The notes under the pieces: model-generated
Databases searched by the model: none
Seen by the model: the letters and a program-made list of their open reading frames with translations, nothing else
What the model was told of the DNA's origin: nothing
Position numbers and translations under genes: made by a program
In this document: piece after piece, positions 54,010 through 62,698 of the stretch
Numbering within the stretch: position 1 is the stretch's first letter
How the letters are laid out: each line of letters starts with the position of its first letter
Assembly: GCA_024401695.1 (NCBI GenBank)
Contig: JAKSKN010000012.1
Coordinates: forward strand, 1-64,000
Direction of reading: 5' to 3'
DNA length: 64,000 nt
Source of the DNA: Bacteroidales bacterium
Lineage (GTDB): Bacteria > Bacteroidota > Bacteroidia > Bacteroidales > UBA932

Positions 54010-54696
54010 ATGACGAAGTTTTCGAAACTATGTACGCTTTTGCTTGCCTTCGGGCTGGCGGCATTCCCGCTGAATGCCGCGCAGCCGTTTTTCTGCAGCT
54101 CCCAGGGACGCGTCCTCAATTATGTCAGGCGCGGGCCGGATGGCGGGAAAGTCAGGTGGAAATACTCTGTCACGTTTGACAGGATCTCGAAAGGTCCTTC
54201 TGGAAGTGCGGTTGAATACACATATGATTTCCGCAAGCCGGGTGGGGCGCAGATGTATGGCGGGCCGATTGCCCTGCATGCGCAGATTGCTGAAAACGGT
54301 GACGTTACGCTGGACCTCGCCGCAACTATGCTGTCCATCTTCAGGAATATGTTTCCGCGTTCGTCGTTCAGCTCTGAAGGAGGCCGTACGGTCCTTCCTG
54401 CAGACCTGGCCCCGGGACATACGCTGCCGGATGCTTCTGCCGAGGTCAGGGTTGGGGCGCTCAGGTACAATGTGGTCGTGACGGAACGCAAGGTTCTGCG
54501 CGAGGAGAGGCTGACAACGCCTGCGGGGGAGTTTGACTGCGTGGTGGTCTCTGAGCATAAGGTTGAGTCCGGAATGCGCTCGCGCGAGGTCCGCACCCTC
54601 ACGTGGTATGCCCGCGGAGTGGGGGAGGTGCGGCACGACACGATGGATAAAAACGGAAAACTTCAGACCTCGGAGGTGCTGGAATCGATAGAATAG
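54010..54696 (+). CDS. Exported TapB/DUF3108-like protein
   Basis: The 228-residue protein has a signal peptide (LLAFGLAAFPLNAAQ) without a lipobox. It reads as a single beta-rich domain ending with VVVTERKVLREERLTTPAGEFDC, TLTWYARGVGEVRHDT and DKNGKLQTSEVLESI. The T-P-A-G-x-F-x-C and W-Y-A-x-G-V-G-x-V/E-R elements are typical of DUF3108/TapB-type periplasmic proteins. Molecular function unknown. It is a separate unit with its own promoter, and the next gene has its own promoter box immediately after this stop. Confidence 0.65.
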   Translation: MTKFSKLCTLLLAFGLAAFPLNAAQPFFCSSQGRVLNYVRRGPDGGKVRWKYSVTFDRISKGPSGSAVEYTYDFRKPGGAQMYGGPIALHAQIAENGDVTLDLAATMLSIFRNMFPRSSFSSEGGRTVLPADLAPGHTLPDASAEVRVGALRYNVVVTERKVLREERLTTPAGEFDCVVVSEHKVESGMRSREVRTLTWYARGVGEVRHDTMDKNGKLQTSEVLESIE

Positions 54697-54698
54697 AT

Positions 54699-54706
54699 TA
54701 TATTTG
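54699..54706 (+). promoter_or_regulatory. -7 promoter box of the second aminotransferase
   Basis: TATATTTG matches TAnnTTTG, begins 2 nt after the preceding stop codon and lies 19 nt before the ATG at 54726. Confidence 0.6.
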
Positions 54707-54725
54707 CAGAATAGTCAGAAATAAA

Positions 54726-55922
54726 ATGGAAATCAGTCAAAGGGCGCAGAATATGCCGAGCTCGCCTATCCGCAAGCTCGCTCCGTATGCCGAAGCTGCA
54801 AAACGCAACGGTGTGCACGTGTATCATCTCAACATCGGCCAGCCGGACATCAAGACCCCGGAGTGCGGTCTCGAAGCACTCCGCAACGTCGACCGTTCCA
54901 TCCTGGAATACTCTCCGTCGGACGGCTACCTCAGCCTTCGCACCAAGATGGTCAAGTATTATGCCGAGTACGGAATCTTTCTCAGCCCTTCGGACATAAT
55001 AGTGACTACCGGAGGCTCCGAGGCGGTGCTTTTCGCATTCCTTGCCTGTCTCAGCCCGGGCGATGAGATCATCGTCACTGACCCGTTCTACGCCAACTAT
55101 ATGGCCTTCGCCATTTCCGTAGGCGCTGTGATCAAGAGTGTCAAGACTTCAATCGAAGACGGGTTCCGCCTGCCTTCCATCGAGGCATTCGAACAGCAGA
55201 TCACCGAGCGCACCAAGGCCATCCTGATCTGCAACCCCAACAACCCGACGGGCTACCTCTACACCCGTGAGGAGATGTACCGCCTCCGCGACATCGTCAA
55301 GAAGCACAATCTCTTCCTGTTCAGCGATGAGGTCTATCGCGAGTTCATCTATACCGGTATGCCTTACATCTCTGCGTTCCATCTGGAAGGCATAGAGGAG
55401 AATGTCGTTCTTTTTGACTCTGTATCAAAACGTTATAGCGAGTGCGGCATACGCATCGGCTGCCTCTGCACAAAGAACAGGAAGGTGCGCGATGCCGTGA
55501 TGAAATTCTGCCAGGCCAGGCTCAGTCCGCCGCTCATCGGCCAGATAGTTGCCGAGGCTTCCATCGATGTCCAGAAGACCTATCTGCAGAGCGTGTACGA
55601 GGAGTATCTTGACCGCAGGAATTTCCTCATCGACGGCTTGAACAAGATCCCGGGAGTGTATTCTCCGATCCCTATGGGTGCGTTCTACACGGTGGCGAAG
55701 CTTCCGGTCGACGATGCTGAGAAATTCTGCATCTGGTGCCTCCGCGATTTCCAGTATGAGGGCTCTACCGTGATGATGGCCCCGGCAAGCGGTTTCTATA
55801 CGGAACCGGGCGAAGGAAAACAGGAAGTCCGCATCGCGTATGTACTTAATAAAGAGGATCTTGGCAAGGCGCTGAAATGCCTGGCCGAAGCTTTGAAACA
55901 GTATAATTCCCTTAATCGTTAG
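54726..55922 (+). CDS. PLP-dependent aminotransferase (class I/II), second copy
   Basis: The 398-residue protein is a paralogue of the one at 48518. It has NPNNPTG (170-176), FSDEVYREF with D201, PLP lysine 235 in DSVSKRYSECG, and QEVRIAYV. Unlike the first copy it has the canonical NPNNPTG and GGSEAV. It is the more likely housekeeping aspartate-type aminotransferase, while the fucose-operon copy looks specialised. It is followed 2 nt later by a YjbH-like gene. Confidence 0.9.
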   Translation: MEISQRAQNMPSSPIRKLAPYAEAAKRNGVHVYHLNIGQPDIKTPECGLEALRNVDRSILEYSPSDGYLSLRTKMVKYYAEYGIFLSPSDIIVTTGGSEAVLFAFLACLSPGDEIIVTDPFYANYMAFAISVGAVIKSVKTSIEDGFRLPSIEAFEQQITERTKAILICNPNNPTGYLYTREEMYRLRDIVKKHNLFLFSDEVYREFIYTGMPYISAFHLEGIEENVVLFDSVSKRYSECGIRIGCLCTKNRKVRDAVMKFCQARLSPPLIGQIVAEASIDVQKTYLQSVYEEYLDRRNFLIDGLNKIPGVYSPIPMGAFYTVAKLPVDDAEKFCIWCLRDFQYEGSTVMMAPASGFYTEPGEGKQEVRIAYVLNKEDLGKALKCLAEALKQYNSLNR

Positions 55923-55924
55923 GA

Positions 55925-57130
55925 GTGTTTTTCCGGCGCATAAATATCATTCGGGCCGCTGCGCTTCCGGCGCTGCTGGCTTTTTGTGCGCCCGCCTTCT
56001 CACAGGAGACCGATGTCGACGGAATCCTTGAGGACCTGAAGTATGAGGGGTATATGAACCTCCGCGCCGCAGAGGATAGCTCAGCCCTTCTTCTTACGCT
56101 GGAAAATGATGCCTACAAGATTGAGCCCGAGGGCTTTGCCCACGCTGTCGAGGTGATCGGGAACCGGGGCCTCCCTCTTGACAAACCGACCAGGATCATC
56201 GCCACATCCCGCGGCGTGCCGCAGGTGACGATGACATATGATCCGGCGCTTGGCTCGTGGAAGACCACGGGACGTGTCAGGGATTGGGACAAGGTCAGAA
56301 AAATCAAGCCGTTGAACAGCTCCTTCGGCAAGGTTGATATAGTGGTTTATCCGCAGGTGTCGCTGATGAACCTCATCATCACCCAGGTTTATCAGTCCCT
56401 GTGGCAGATAAGCCCCGCGCTTGAGGTTACGCTGTGGCCCGGGGCCAAATTCTCGTATCAGATCAAGATTCCGGTCTTCAATGACGGATACGGCCTCTAC
56501 GAGAGCAGCATCCATCCCGGGTTGATAACCCTCAGCCAGACCTTCAGGGACCCGTGGAACCTGAACATAACCGGACGCCTGACACTTGGCGCGTTCAGCA
56601 ACTCCCGCTTCGGCGCCGCGCTTGACCTCAAGTATGCTTTTCCGAACGAAAGGTTCTGGATAGAAGGACAGGTGTCGATGCTTAACCCATGCTACTTCGA
56701 GGGGTTCAAGATGCATTATGACCTGGATCCTGATTTCTACTGGGCCCTTGCCGGGAATTTCTACTGGCCTTACGCAAAGACCCAGTTCACTCTGAAGGCT
56801 CAGAAATTCATCTACGGCGATGTCGGGTATAAGTTTGAAATGATACGTCATTTCCGCCATTGTTCGGTGGGCTTCTATGCCGAAAAGACCAGGTATGGTC
56901 ATACCAACGGCGGGTTCCGCTTCCAGGTCGCACTCCCTCCATACCGTTTCAAACGTACTGGCAGGCTGCCGAGGGTGACGACCTCCGGTCAGATGGGGCT
57001 CGTCTATAATGCTAATAATGAGCAGTATTATTATCGCGAATGCAAAATTGAGGCGTCTGACAACATAATGCAGTCGAACAGTTTCAATCCGTTCTATATC
57101 GACTCTGAAATCAGGGCTTTGACGCGCTGA
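55925..57130 (+). CDS. YjbH-like outer-membrane protein (exopolysaccharide-associated family)
   Basis: This 401-residue protein starts at GTG; no in-frame ATG precedes the signal peptide (ALPALLAFCAPAFSQ). The N-terminal part (residues 30-110) resembles a small periplasmic domain. The rest reads as beta-barrel strands, with the C-terminal segment HCSVGFYAEKTRYGHTNGGFRFQVALP, quoted here by its YGHTNGGFRF core, matching YjbH-type proteins. YjbH proteins belong to polysaccharide-linked envelope systems, but no glycan export genes are adjacent. Located 2 nt after the aminotransferase, it is probably co-transcribed. Confidence 0.65.
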   Translation: MFFRRINIIRAAALPALLAFCAPAFSQETDVDGILEDLKYEGYMNLRAAEDSSALLLTLENDAYKIEPEGFAHAVEVIGNRGLPLDKPTRIIATSRGVPQVTMTYDPALGSWKTTGRVRDWDKVRKIKPLNSSFGKVDIVVYPQVSLMNLIITQVYQSLWQISPALEVTLWPGAKFSYQIKIPVFNDGYGLYESSIHPGLITLSQTFRDPWNLNITGRLTLGAFSNSRFGAALDLKYAFPNERFWIEGQVSMLNPCYFEGFKMHYDLDPDFYWALAGNFYWPYAKTQFTLKAQKFIYGDVGYKFEMIRHFRHCSVGFYAEKTRYGHTNGGFRFQVALPPYRFKRTGRLPRVTTSGQMGLVYNANNEQYYYRECKIEASDNIMQSNSFNPFYIDSEIRALTR

Positions 57131-57168
57131 TTTTTCCCCTATTTCTTGCACATTTCAAATAAAGTCAC

Positions 57169-57176
57169 TACTTTTG
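57169..57176 (+). promoter_or_regulatory. Promoter of the lipoprotein-OmpA unit
   Basis: TACTTTTG matches TAnnTTTG. About 85 nt of leader separate it from the ATG at 57267; the GC-rich stretch near 57198-57225 (GGCG to CGCC) may fold into a 5' stem that stabilises the mRNA. Confidence 0.55.
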
Positions 57177-57266
57177 TGCGCTCGTCATATGCATTATGGC
57201 GTGTGCGCGTCGGGAACGTGCGCCAAATGAAAGTTTAATTAATGTTATCATAATCCAAAAAAAGAA

Positions 57267-58232
57267 ATGAAAAAGTTTTTTTCTCTTCTCGCGTTAGTAG
57301 GTGTACTTGCTGCTTGTCAGAAGGAAGACCTTAAGACTGCGTTCAAAGTAGATCCGGGTGTAGCAACCGTTCATGCTACAGCTTTGTCTATCGACGGTAG
57401 CGATATTACCGCTGATGTGACTTTCAGTTTCAACGGCCAGGCCGGCAGCACCTCACAGACTTTCTACAGCACTGAGTATGAGGCTTTCGATCAGGAAGTT
57501 TCAGTATCCGCTACATGGGCAGGCTATGACGGCACAAGGAGCTTCTCAGATGAGAAGAAGGTCCGCGTACACGTTCTCCCTGGTGGAAAGGCTGAGTACA
57601 ATGTCGTTCTTACCCTTGGTGAGTTCATCGAAGGTGACTACTCATACTCTATCCTTGACGAGATCGACTATGACGAATTCACAACTGAATTCTTCTATCT
57701 CGCTCAGAGCCACAACCAGGCTCCTACCCACTCTGCACCGCTTCTCTATCACGACGGCAAGGAGTATGACGCAACTTATCTTATGAACCCTTCAGAGTTC
57801 ATCCTCCGCGGTACTCTCAACTACACCACAAAGGAAGGCCGGGTTCCTAACACTCCTATTATGTGGAACTCAGGTGTTGAGCCTATCACTTTCATGACCG
57901 ACTATGTTGATTCAGCTTTTGCTGATGGCATCACCTATACCGATGCTTCCCTTGACTTCACCGTTTCAGGTTTTGCAATGTACTGCGCATACCACGCTGT
58001 TTACAGCTCAGTTGGTACAATCTCTCTCGAGCGCACCAACAGCCTTGGCAAGAAGGAAACTGTCGCTACCTGCCTTTATACCGAATACTGGGGCAATGAG
58101 GCCGGTGTCATCGAGGACGCTTGCGTAGGTCACGAGGCACACTATGTACCTGGCCACGGTACCGAGGATCCTTCACACAGCCACGGTCACGGCACAAGCA
58201 ACGCTGGTGGTGGTATCGTTTACGCTGACTAA
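57267..58232 (+). CDS. DUF3869-like lipoprotein with histidine-rich tail
   Basis: The 321-residue lipoprotein has the lipobox GVLAAC (Cys 17) followed by QKEDLKTA. The N-terminal region (about 25-125) reads as an immunoglobulin-like beta domain (VTFSFNGQAGSTSQTFYS). The middle is typical of DUF3869 proteins found next to OmpA in Bacteroides relatives. The tail is unusual: six histidines within about 25 residues (HEAHYVPGHG, SHSHGHG), a candidate metal-binding segment. The promoter leader and uniform codon use suggest high expression together with the downstream ompA gene. Confidence 0.65.
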   Translation: MKKFFSLLALVGVLAACQKEDLKTAFKVDPGVATVHATALSIDGSDITADVTFSFNGQAGSTSQTFYSTEYEAFDQEVSVSATWAGYDGTRSFSDEKKVRVHVLPGGKAEYNVVLTLGEFIEGDYSYSILDEIDYDEFTTEFFYLAQSHNQAPTHSAPLLYHDGKEYDATYLMNPSEFILRGTLNYTTKEGRVPNTPIMWNSGVEPITFMTDYVDSAFADGITYTDASLDFTVSGFAMYCAYHAVYSSVGTISLERTNSLGKKETVATCLYTEYWGNEAGVIEDACVGHEAHYVPGHGTEDPSHSHGHGTSNAGGGIVYAD

Positions 58233-58275
58233 TCACTAGTACCTATTATAATAGAAATAATAAAAGAAATATCAT

Positions 58276-59430
58276 ATGAAACTCAAAGCTTTTGCATTGT
58301 CTGTAGCACTCGTGGCTGGTATCTTCTCAGCTAACGCTCAGACAGCCAAGTGCGGCAAAGACGTATTCCTTGGCGCCGGTATCGGTATCAATTCAGTGAT
58401 GACCCCTGGTTTCAATGGCCCTTCATTCTACGCCAACATTATGGTCGGTAAGTATATTACTCCTGTAATCGGTTTCCGTGGCGTTATCGGTGGTCCTTTC
58501 CAGTCAGTTGCTGCTGAGAACCTCACTTTCAACGATTCATTCCCTACCAACTGGAACCACAACAAGCTCTTCGGCGAACTCAATGGTGATTTCCTCATCG
58601 ATTTCTCCAACATCGGCCGCAGCGACCTTGCAGACGTTGATTTCTACGGTTTCGTAGGTCCTACCCTCAACTTCTCATCAGCCGGTTCAAAGTTCAATGG
58701 CAAGGCATTTGACGGTGGCCTCATCGTTGAAGAGGATGCTACTTTGAAGGTTCGCGCCGGTATCACCGCCGGTCTCGGTCTCGGCTTCAACTTCAGCAAG
58801 ACTTTCGCTCTTGCACTCGAAGGCCGCTGGGGCCTCACCCCTTCAATCTGGGGCGACGCTTCAACCTACAGGAAGGCAGAGAGCACAACCCGCTTCACCA
58901 TCAACGGTATCTGGACCCTCGGTGGCAAGAACAGCAAGGACGAGCGCCTCGCTTGCGCAGCAGCTGCAGCTGGTTATCTTTCAGCAGCTGAGGCAGCAGC
59001 AGCTATCGCCAAGGCTCTTGACGAGAATCCAAAGATCGTCGAGAAGGTCGTAGAGAAGGAAGTTGTCAAGGAAGTCATCAAGGAAGTCGGCAAGAACGTT
59101 CCTGCTTCAACAGCTGTGTTCTTCCCAATCAATGTTACCAAGCTCACCGCTGCTGACAAGGCCCGCATCCAGCTCTACGCTGAGGATATCAAGGCTGGCA
59201 GCCCTGACCAGGTATATGTTGTTACCGGTTACGCTGACAAGGCTACTGGTTCTGCCAAGATCAACCAGACTCTCTCAGAGAAGCGTGCTAAGGCTGTTTA
59301 CGATGCTCTCATCGCTGAGGGTATTCCAGCAAGCCAGCTCGAGGTTGAAGCAGAAGGTGGCGTAGGTCCTCTCTTCTTCAACAACATCGCTCTCTCTCGT
59401 ACCGTCATCGTTACTCCTAAGACAAAGTAA
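58276..59430 (+). CDS. ompA: Major OmpA-family outer-membrane protein
   Basis: The 384-residue protein has a signal peptide (LVAGIFSANAQ) and an N-terminal eight-strand-type barrel (about 25-225). An Ala-rich stretch and a Val/Lys/Glu heptad-like linker (VEKVVEKEVVKEVIKEV) follow, then the C-terminal OmpA peptidoglycan-binding domain from about 285 (AVFFPINVTKLTAADKARI; VTGYADKATGSAKINQTLSEKRAKAV cited by its NQTLSEKRA core). It ties the outer membrane to peptidoglycan and is probably abundant, judging by uniform codon use and a strong terminator. Confidence 0.92.
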   Translation: MKLKAFALSVALVAGIFSANAQTAKCGKDVFLGAGIGINSVMTPGFNGPSFYANIMVGKYITPVIGFRGVIGGPFQSVAAENLTFNDSFPTNWNHNKLFGELNGDFLIDFSNIGRSDLADVDFYGFVGPTLNFSSAGSKFNGKAFDGGLIVEEDATLKVRAGITAGLGLGFNFSKTFALALEGRWGLTPSIWGDASTYRKAESTTRFTINGIWTLGGKNSKDERLACAAAAAGYLSAAEAAAAIAKALDENPKIVEKVVEKEVVKEVIKEVGKNVPASTAVFFPINVTKLTAADKARIQLYAEDIKAGSPDQVYVVTGYADKATGSAKINQTLSEKRAKAVYDALIAEGIPASQLEVEAEGGVGPLFFNNIALSRTVIVTPKTK

Positions 59431-59450
59431 TTCTTTCGAGAATATATAGA

Positions 59451-59485
59451 GTGTCCCGGGCTTTATAACCCGGGACACTTTTTTT
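59451..59485 (+). terminator. Rho-independent terminator of the ompA unit
   Basis: GTGTCCCGGG (59451-59460) pairs with CCCGGGACAC (59469-59478) around an 8-nt loop, followed by TTTTTTT. Confidence 0.92.
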
Positions 59486-59507
59486 ATGACATTAACCATA
59501 ATATTAT

Positions 59508-59515
59508 TATATTTG
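59508..59515 (+). promoter_or_regulatory. -7 promoter box of the coiled-coil/zapA unit
   Basis: TATATTTG matches TAnnTTTG 29 nt before the ATG at 59545 and follows the ompA terminator. Confidence 0.6.
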
Positions 59516-59544
59516 TACTGATGTAAATTAGGGTTAATCCGAAG

Positions 59545-59814
59545 ATGCTCGAAGAAATAAGAAACAATTTCCAAAAGCTTGTATCAATGTATGAGACCGA
59601 AAAGCAACGCGCTGATGCGTTGGCTGAGAAGCTTGTACACTGTGAGGAGAAATCCAAACTTTACAAAGAGCAGATTACTGAGTTAAACCAACAGATAGAC
59701 AATCTCAAGTTGCGGAGTGCTTTCACTGCAGGTGGCGACAATTCCGTAGCAAAGGCAAGTATAGACAAGCTTATCAGAGAGATTGACAAGTGTATCAAGG
59801 CACTCGAGAAGTAG
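59545..59814 (+). CDS. Small coiled-coil protein upstream of zapA (ZapB-like by position)
   Basis: The 89-residue protein is almost entirely heptad-like (LEEIRNNFQKLVSMYETEKQ; KLYKEQITELNQQIDNLKLR) with a short break at SAFTAGGDNSV and a final helix. It is the same small coiled-coil protein type found before zapA in other Bacteroidales. By analogy with the ZapA-ZapB pair it may assist Z-ring assembly; there is no direct evidence beyond adjacency (1 nt between its stop and the zapA ATG). Confidence 0.75.
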   Translation: MLEEIRNNFQKLVSMYETEKQRADALAEKLVHCEEKSKLYKEQITELNQQIDNLKLRSAFTAGGDNSVAKASIDKLIREIDKCIKALEK

Positions 59815-59815
59815 T

Positions 59816-60106
59816 ATGGACCAGAGCATCAATCTTATCATCGAAGGCAGAAAGTATCCTCTCAAGGTGTCAAGCCCTGAGATGGAGGAGATTTTGCGCT
59901 CTGCTGCAGAGGATATGACAGCGATGCTTGGCCGCTACACGGAAAAGTTTCACGACAAGACTCTTGAGGACAAACTTGTGTTTGTGACGCTTCAGGAGAC
60001 AGTCCAGAAAATCATTGCACAGCGTAAGCTTCAGGCACTTTCCGAGGAGGCGTCCGGCCTTTCGAGTGATATGGCTGCATATCTGAAGGAGGCTGAAAAA
60101 TTGTAG
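59816..60106 (+). CDS. zapA: Cell division protein ZapA
   Basis: The 96-residue protein starts at the ATG at 59816; an earlier frame start lies within the preceding gene. ZapA pattern: INLIIEGRKYPLKVSSPEME, ILRSAAEDMTAMLGRY and an amphipathic C-terminal coiled coil with LQETVQKIIAQRKLQ. It binds and bundles FtsZ at the division site. Its stop codon overlaps the closing stem of the 6S-like RNA. Confidence 0.88.
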   Translation: MDQSINLIIEGRKYPLKVSSPEMEEILRSAAEDMTAMLGRYTEKFHDKTLEDKLVFVTLQETVQKIIAQRKLQALSEEASGLSSDMAAYLKEAEKL

Positions 60107-60260
60107 CCGTCAGGCCCATCTTCTGAAAACAACAGAGTTCTTCGGAACCGGGTCAACTCGCACTGAGGAAGGCAAGCCCGCTATGACGGGAAGCCCGAGA
60201 CGGATCGGAGCCCAAATCTTATTCAGAGGCTTTCTGAAAAATCGGCTGACGGCTTTTTTA
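60105..60260 (+). ncRNA. ssrS: 6S-like regulatory RNA (SsrS type) between zapA and rny
   Basis: The 140-nt non-coding gap and the zapA stop fold into a rod. The closing stem is AGCCGTCAG (60105-60113) with CTGACGGCT (60246-60254), followed by TTTTTT. Further in, CTTCTGA pairs with TCAGAGG, then comes a large open region containing a GTTC-TTCG-GAAC hairpin. The tip is GGC-AAG-CCCG-loop-CGGG-AA-GCC. A closed end, a central bubble and a terminal stem describe 6S RNA, which sequesters RNA polymerase. 6S RNA next to zapA is also known in enterobacteria. I see no promoter box just before it, so it may be processed from the zapA transcript. Confidence 0.62.
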
Positions 60261-60262
60261 TA

Positions 60263-60296
60263 ACAGTATCTGCACTTTGACAGATACTGTTTTTTT
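60263..60296 (+). terminator. Second terminator downstream of the 6S-like RNA
   Basis: ACAGTATCTG (60263-60272) pairs perfectly with CAGATACTGT (60281-60290) around an 8-nt loop, followed by TTTTTT. With the U-tract of the RNA itself this forms a tandem terminator. Confidence 0.88.
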
Positions 60297-60320
60297 GTGC
60301 AACTTATAATTATATATATT

Positions 60321-61859
60321 ATGTTATTGTATTATTTAATTGCGGCTGTAGCCGGTGCTGTCATCGCGCTCGCCATTTATATAGCTGTCACGAGAGCCAC
60401 ATCAAAAGGCCGTGCCAATGCCATAATCGAAAAAGCTTCTCTTGAGGCCGAAAACATCAAGCAGCAGAAAATGCTCCAGGCCAAGGAGAAATTCCTTCAG
60501 ATGAAGAGCGATCACGAGAATTACGTCAACAACAAGAACAACGAGCTTCGTGAGAGGGAAAACAATATCAAGTCCCGTGAGGGCCAGCTCAATCAGCAGG
60601 CCAGCGAGCTCGGGCGCAAGCAGCACGATATTGATTCCCAGAAGGGTCAGTTGAATGCACAGAAGGCTCAATTGGAGACAAAACTCCAGGAATGCGACCG
60701 TCTGACCGCCCAGGTCAACAAGGAACTTGAATCCATTGCCGGTATGACAGCTGACGAAGCGAAGAAGATGCTTGTCGAGAATATGAAGGCCGAGGCCCGC
60801 ACCGAAGCCCAGGCGTATATCAACGACACTATGGATGAGGCACGTCTCAATGCGGCAAAGGAAGCCAAGCGTATTGTCATCAATACAATACAGAGGACTG
60901 CGACCGAGACTGCCATTGAGAATGCTGTCACCACTTTCCCTATCGACAATGATGAAGTGAAAGGCCGTATCATCGGACGTGAGGGACGCAATATCCGCGC
61001 ACTCGAGGCTGCTACGGGAGTGGAGATCGTGGTGGACGATACACCTGATGCAATCCTCCTTTCTGCATTCGACCCGGTACGCAGGGAAGTTGCCCGCCTC
61101 TCCCTTCACCAGCTTGTAATCGATGGCCGTATCCATCCGGCACGTATCGAGGAAGTCGTGGCCAAGGTCAGCAAGCAACTTGAGGATGAAATACTCGAGA
61201 CAGGCAAGCGTACCTGCATCGATATGGGTATCCATGGACTCAACATTGAGCTTGTCAAACTCATAGGCCGTATGAAATACCGTTCAAGCTATGGTCAGAA
61301 CCTTCTCCAGCACTCCCGTGAGGTTGCTAATATCTGCGCCATCATGGCATCGGAACTTGGGCTTAACCCTAAGGTCGCACGTCGCGCCGGACTCCTTCAC
61401 GATATCGGCAAGGTGAGCGAGAACGAGCCTGAACTTCCTCACGCAATTCTCGGTGCCAAGCTTGCCGAGCAGTACAAGGAGCGTCCGGAGGTTTGCAACG
61501 CTATCGGTGCCCACCACGAGGAAATGGAGATGACATCGATCTATTCTCCGCTCGTACTGGTAGGTGATGCCATCTCAGGCGCACGTCCGGGTGCACGCCG
61601 CGAGGTGATCGAGTCTTACATCAAGAGGCTCAAGGGTATGGAAGAACTCGCCGCGTCATATCCGGGCGTTACGAAGTCCTATGCAATCCAGGCTGGACGC
61701 GAGCTTCGCGTGATTGTCGGTGCAGAGGAAGTTTCCGACGACCAGGCGGCACGTCTGTCAACGGATATCGCACAGCGCATCCAGGATGAGATGACTTATC
61801 CGGGTCAGGTTAAGATCACCGTCATCCGTGAGACGCGGTCTGTAGCTATTGCGAAGTAG
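60321..61859 (+). CDS. rny: Ribonuclease Y
   Basis: The protein has 512 residues from the ATG at 60321; an in-frame GTG at 60297 lies inside the terminator and is unlikely. One N-terminal transmembrane helix ([20 protein letters not shown]) is followed by a long Lys/Glu/Gln coiled coil to about 190. A KH domain ([20 protein letters not shown]) and an HD domain with catalytic HD in [14 protein letters not shown] and HHEEMEM follow. It is the membrane-bound endonuclease that starts mRNA decay. Confidence 0.95.
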   Translation: MLLYYLIAAVAGAVIALAIYIAVTRATSKGRANAIIEKASLEAENIKQQKMLQAKEKFLQMKSDHENYVNNKNNELRERENNIKSREGQLNQQASELGRKQHDIDSQKGQLNAQKAQLETKLQECDRLTAQVNKELESIAGMTADEAKKMLVENMKAEARTEAQAYINDTMDEARLNAAKEAKRIVINTIQRTATETAIENAVTTFPIDNDEVKGRIIGREGRNIRALEAATGVEIVVDDTPDAILLSAFDPVRREVARLSLHQLVIDGRIHPARIEEVVAKVSKQLEDEILETGKRTCIDMGIHGLNIELVKLIGRMKYRSSYGQNLLQHSREVANICAIMASELGLNPKVARRAGLLHDIGKVSENEPELPHAILGAKLAEQYKERPEVCNAIGAHHEEMEMTSIYSPLVLVGDAISGARPGARREVIESYIKRLKGMEELAASYPGVTKSYAIQAGRELRVIVGAEEVSDDQAARLSTDIAQRIQDEMTYPGQVKITVIRETRSVAIAK

Positions 61860-61862
61860 CTG

Positions 61863-62690
61863 CTACAAAGAAGAAATCATCCGGCTGAAGAGCTCGGACA
61901 TACGATCGGCGGCGAGGTTGGCTTGAATGACAACGTCGTCGCCGTCGTTTAGATTGCGCTCGATGTTGCGTGTGTTGGAGAGATTGGTGACAACCGACAT
62001 TCCGAAGACGCGGATGCCGCAATGGCGTGCGACAATCACTTCTGGAATTGTGCTCATTCCGAGCAGGTCAGCGCCGATTGTGCGGAAATAGCGGACTTCT
62101 GCCGGTGTCTCATAGGTAGGACCGGTGCTGCCAAGATATACTCCCTTGTGCATACGCAGGTCCATCTCGAGGGCTAGACTTTCGGCTTTTGATATGAGTT
62201 CCAGGTCATAAGGGCAGGTCATATCGGGGAAACGAGGTCCGAAATCGTCCATATTCGGACCGATAAGAGGGTTGGGCAGCAGGTTGATATGGTCCTTGAT
62301 GATTACGAGGTCTCCGACTTCATAGTCAATGTTGCAGGCACCTGCGGCATTGGAGACGAAAAGGAATTTTATCCCCAGCTTGCTCATCACCCTGATGCCC
62401 ATTGTAACCTGTTCCATCGAATAGCCTTCGTAATAGTGGAAACGGCCCTGCATCGCAATGACGAATTTGCCACCAAGCTTGCCATATATAAAATTGCCCT
62501 TGTGACCGACGGCAGTTGAGATCGGGAGCTCCGGGACTTCCTTGTATGGGATGGTGACGGGGTCTTCAATCTTTTCGGCCAGTCGTCCCAGGCCGCTGCC
62601 AAGAACTATTCCAACTACGGGGGCTTCAGCACCGATCCTGCTCTTGACAAAATCGGCCGCAGTCTGGATGCGATAAATTCTGTTGTCCAT
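61863..62690 (-). CDS. punA: Purine-nucleoside phosphorylase
   Basis: The 275-residue protein is of the trimeric PNP family. It has the phosphate-binding start VLGSGLGRLAEKI, QGRFHYYEGYSMEQVTMGIR with the catalytic His, VSNAAGACN, and TGPTYETPAEVRYFRTIGADLLGMST with the base-binding Glu (long segments cited by position near 175-215). It splits inosine/guanosine-type nucleosides. It lies 8 nt downstream of an MTA/SAH-type deaminase gene, consistent with a purine or S-adenosyl by-product salvage pair, and converges on rny with 3 nt between stops. Confidence 0.92.
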   Translation of the reverse strand: MDNRIYRIQTAADFVKSRIGAEAPVVGIVLGSGLGRLAEKIEDPVTIPYKEVPELPISTAVGHKGNFIYGKLGGKFVIAMQGRFHYYEGYSMEQVTMGIRVMSKLGIKFLFVSNAAGACNIDYEVGDLVIIKDHINLLPNPLIGPNMDDFGPRFPDMTCPYDLELISKAESLALEMDLRMHKGVYLGSTGPTYETPAEVRYFRTIGADLLGMSTIPEVIVARHCGIRVFGMSVVTNLSNTRNIERNLNDGDDVVIQANLAADRMSELFSRMISSL

Positions 62691-62698
62691 TTCGAAAG

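Noticed and set aside
49229-55448. TCAAAACGT core of box II inside both aminotransferase genes
   Set aside because: It lies in coding sequence at the invariant S-K-R-Y segment around the PLP lysine, so the match is explained by protein constraint and is probably coincidence.
57182-57266. Riboswitch in the leader of the DUF3869-like lipoprotein gene
   Set aside because: The leader is only about 85 nt with one possible GC-rich stem and no match to a riboswitch consensus I know; a simple stabilising hairpin is more likely.
58960-59100. Repetitive GCAGCAGCTG-rich DNA in ompA as a possible microsatellite
   Set aside because: It encodes the Ala-rich and Val/Lys/Glu linker normal for this protein family and does not form a uniform tandem repeat.
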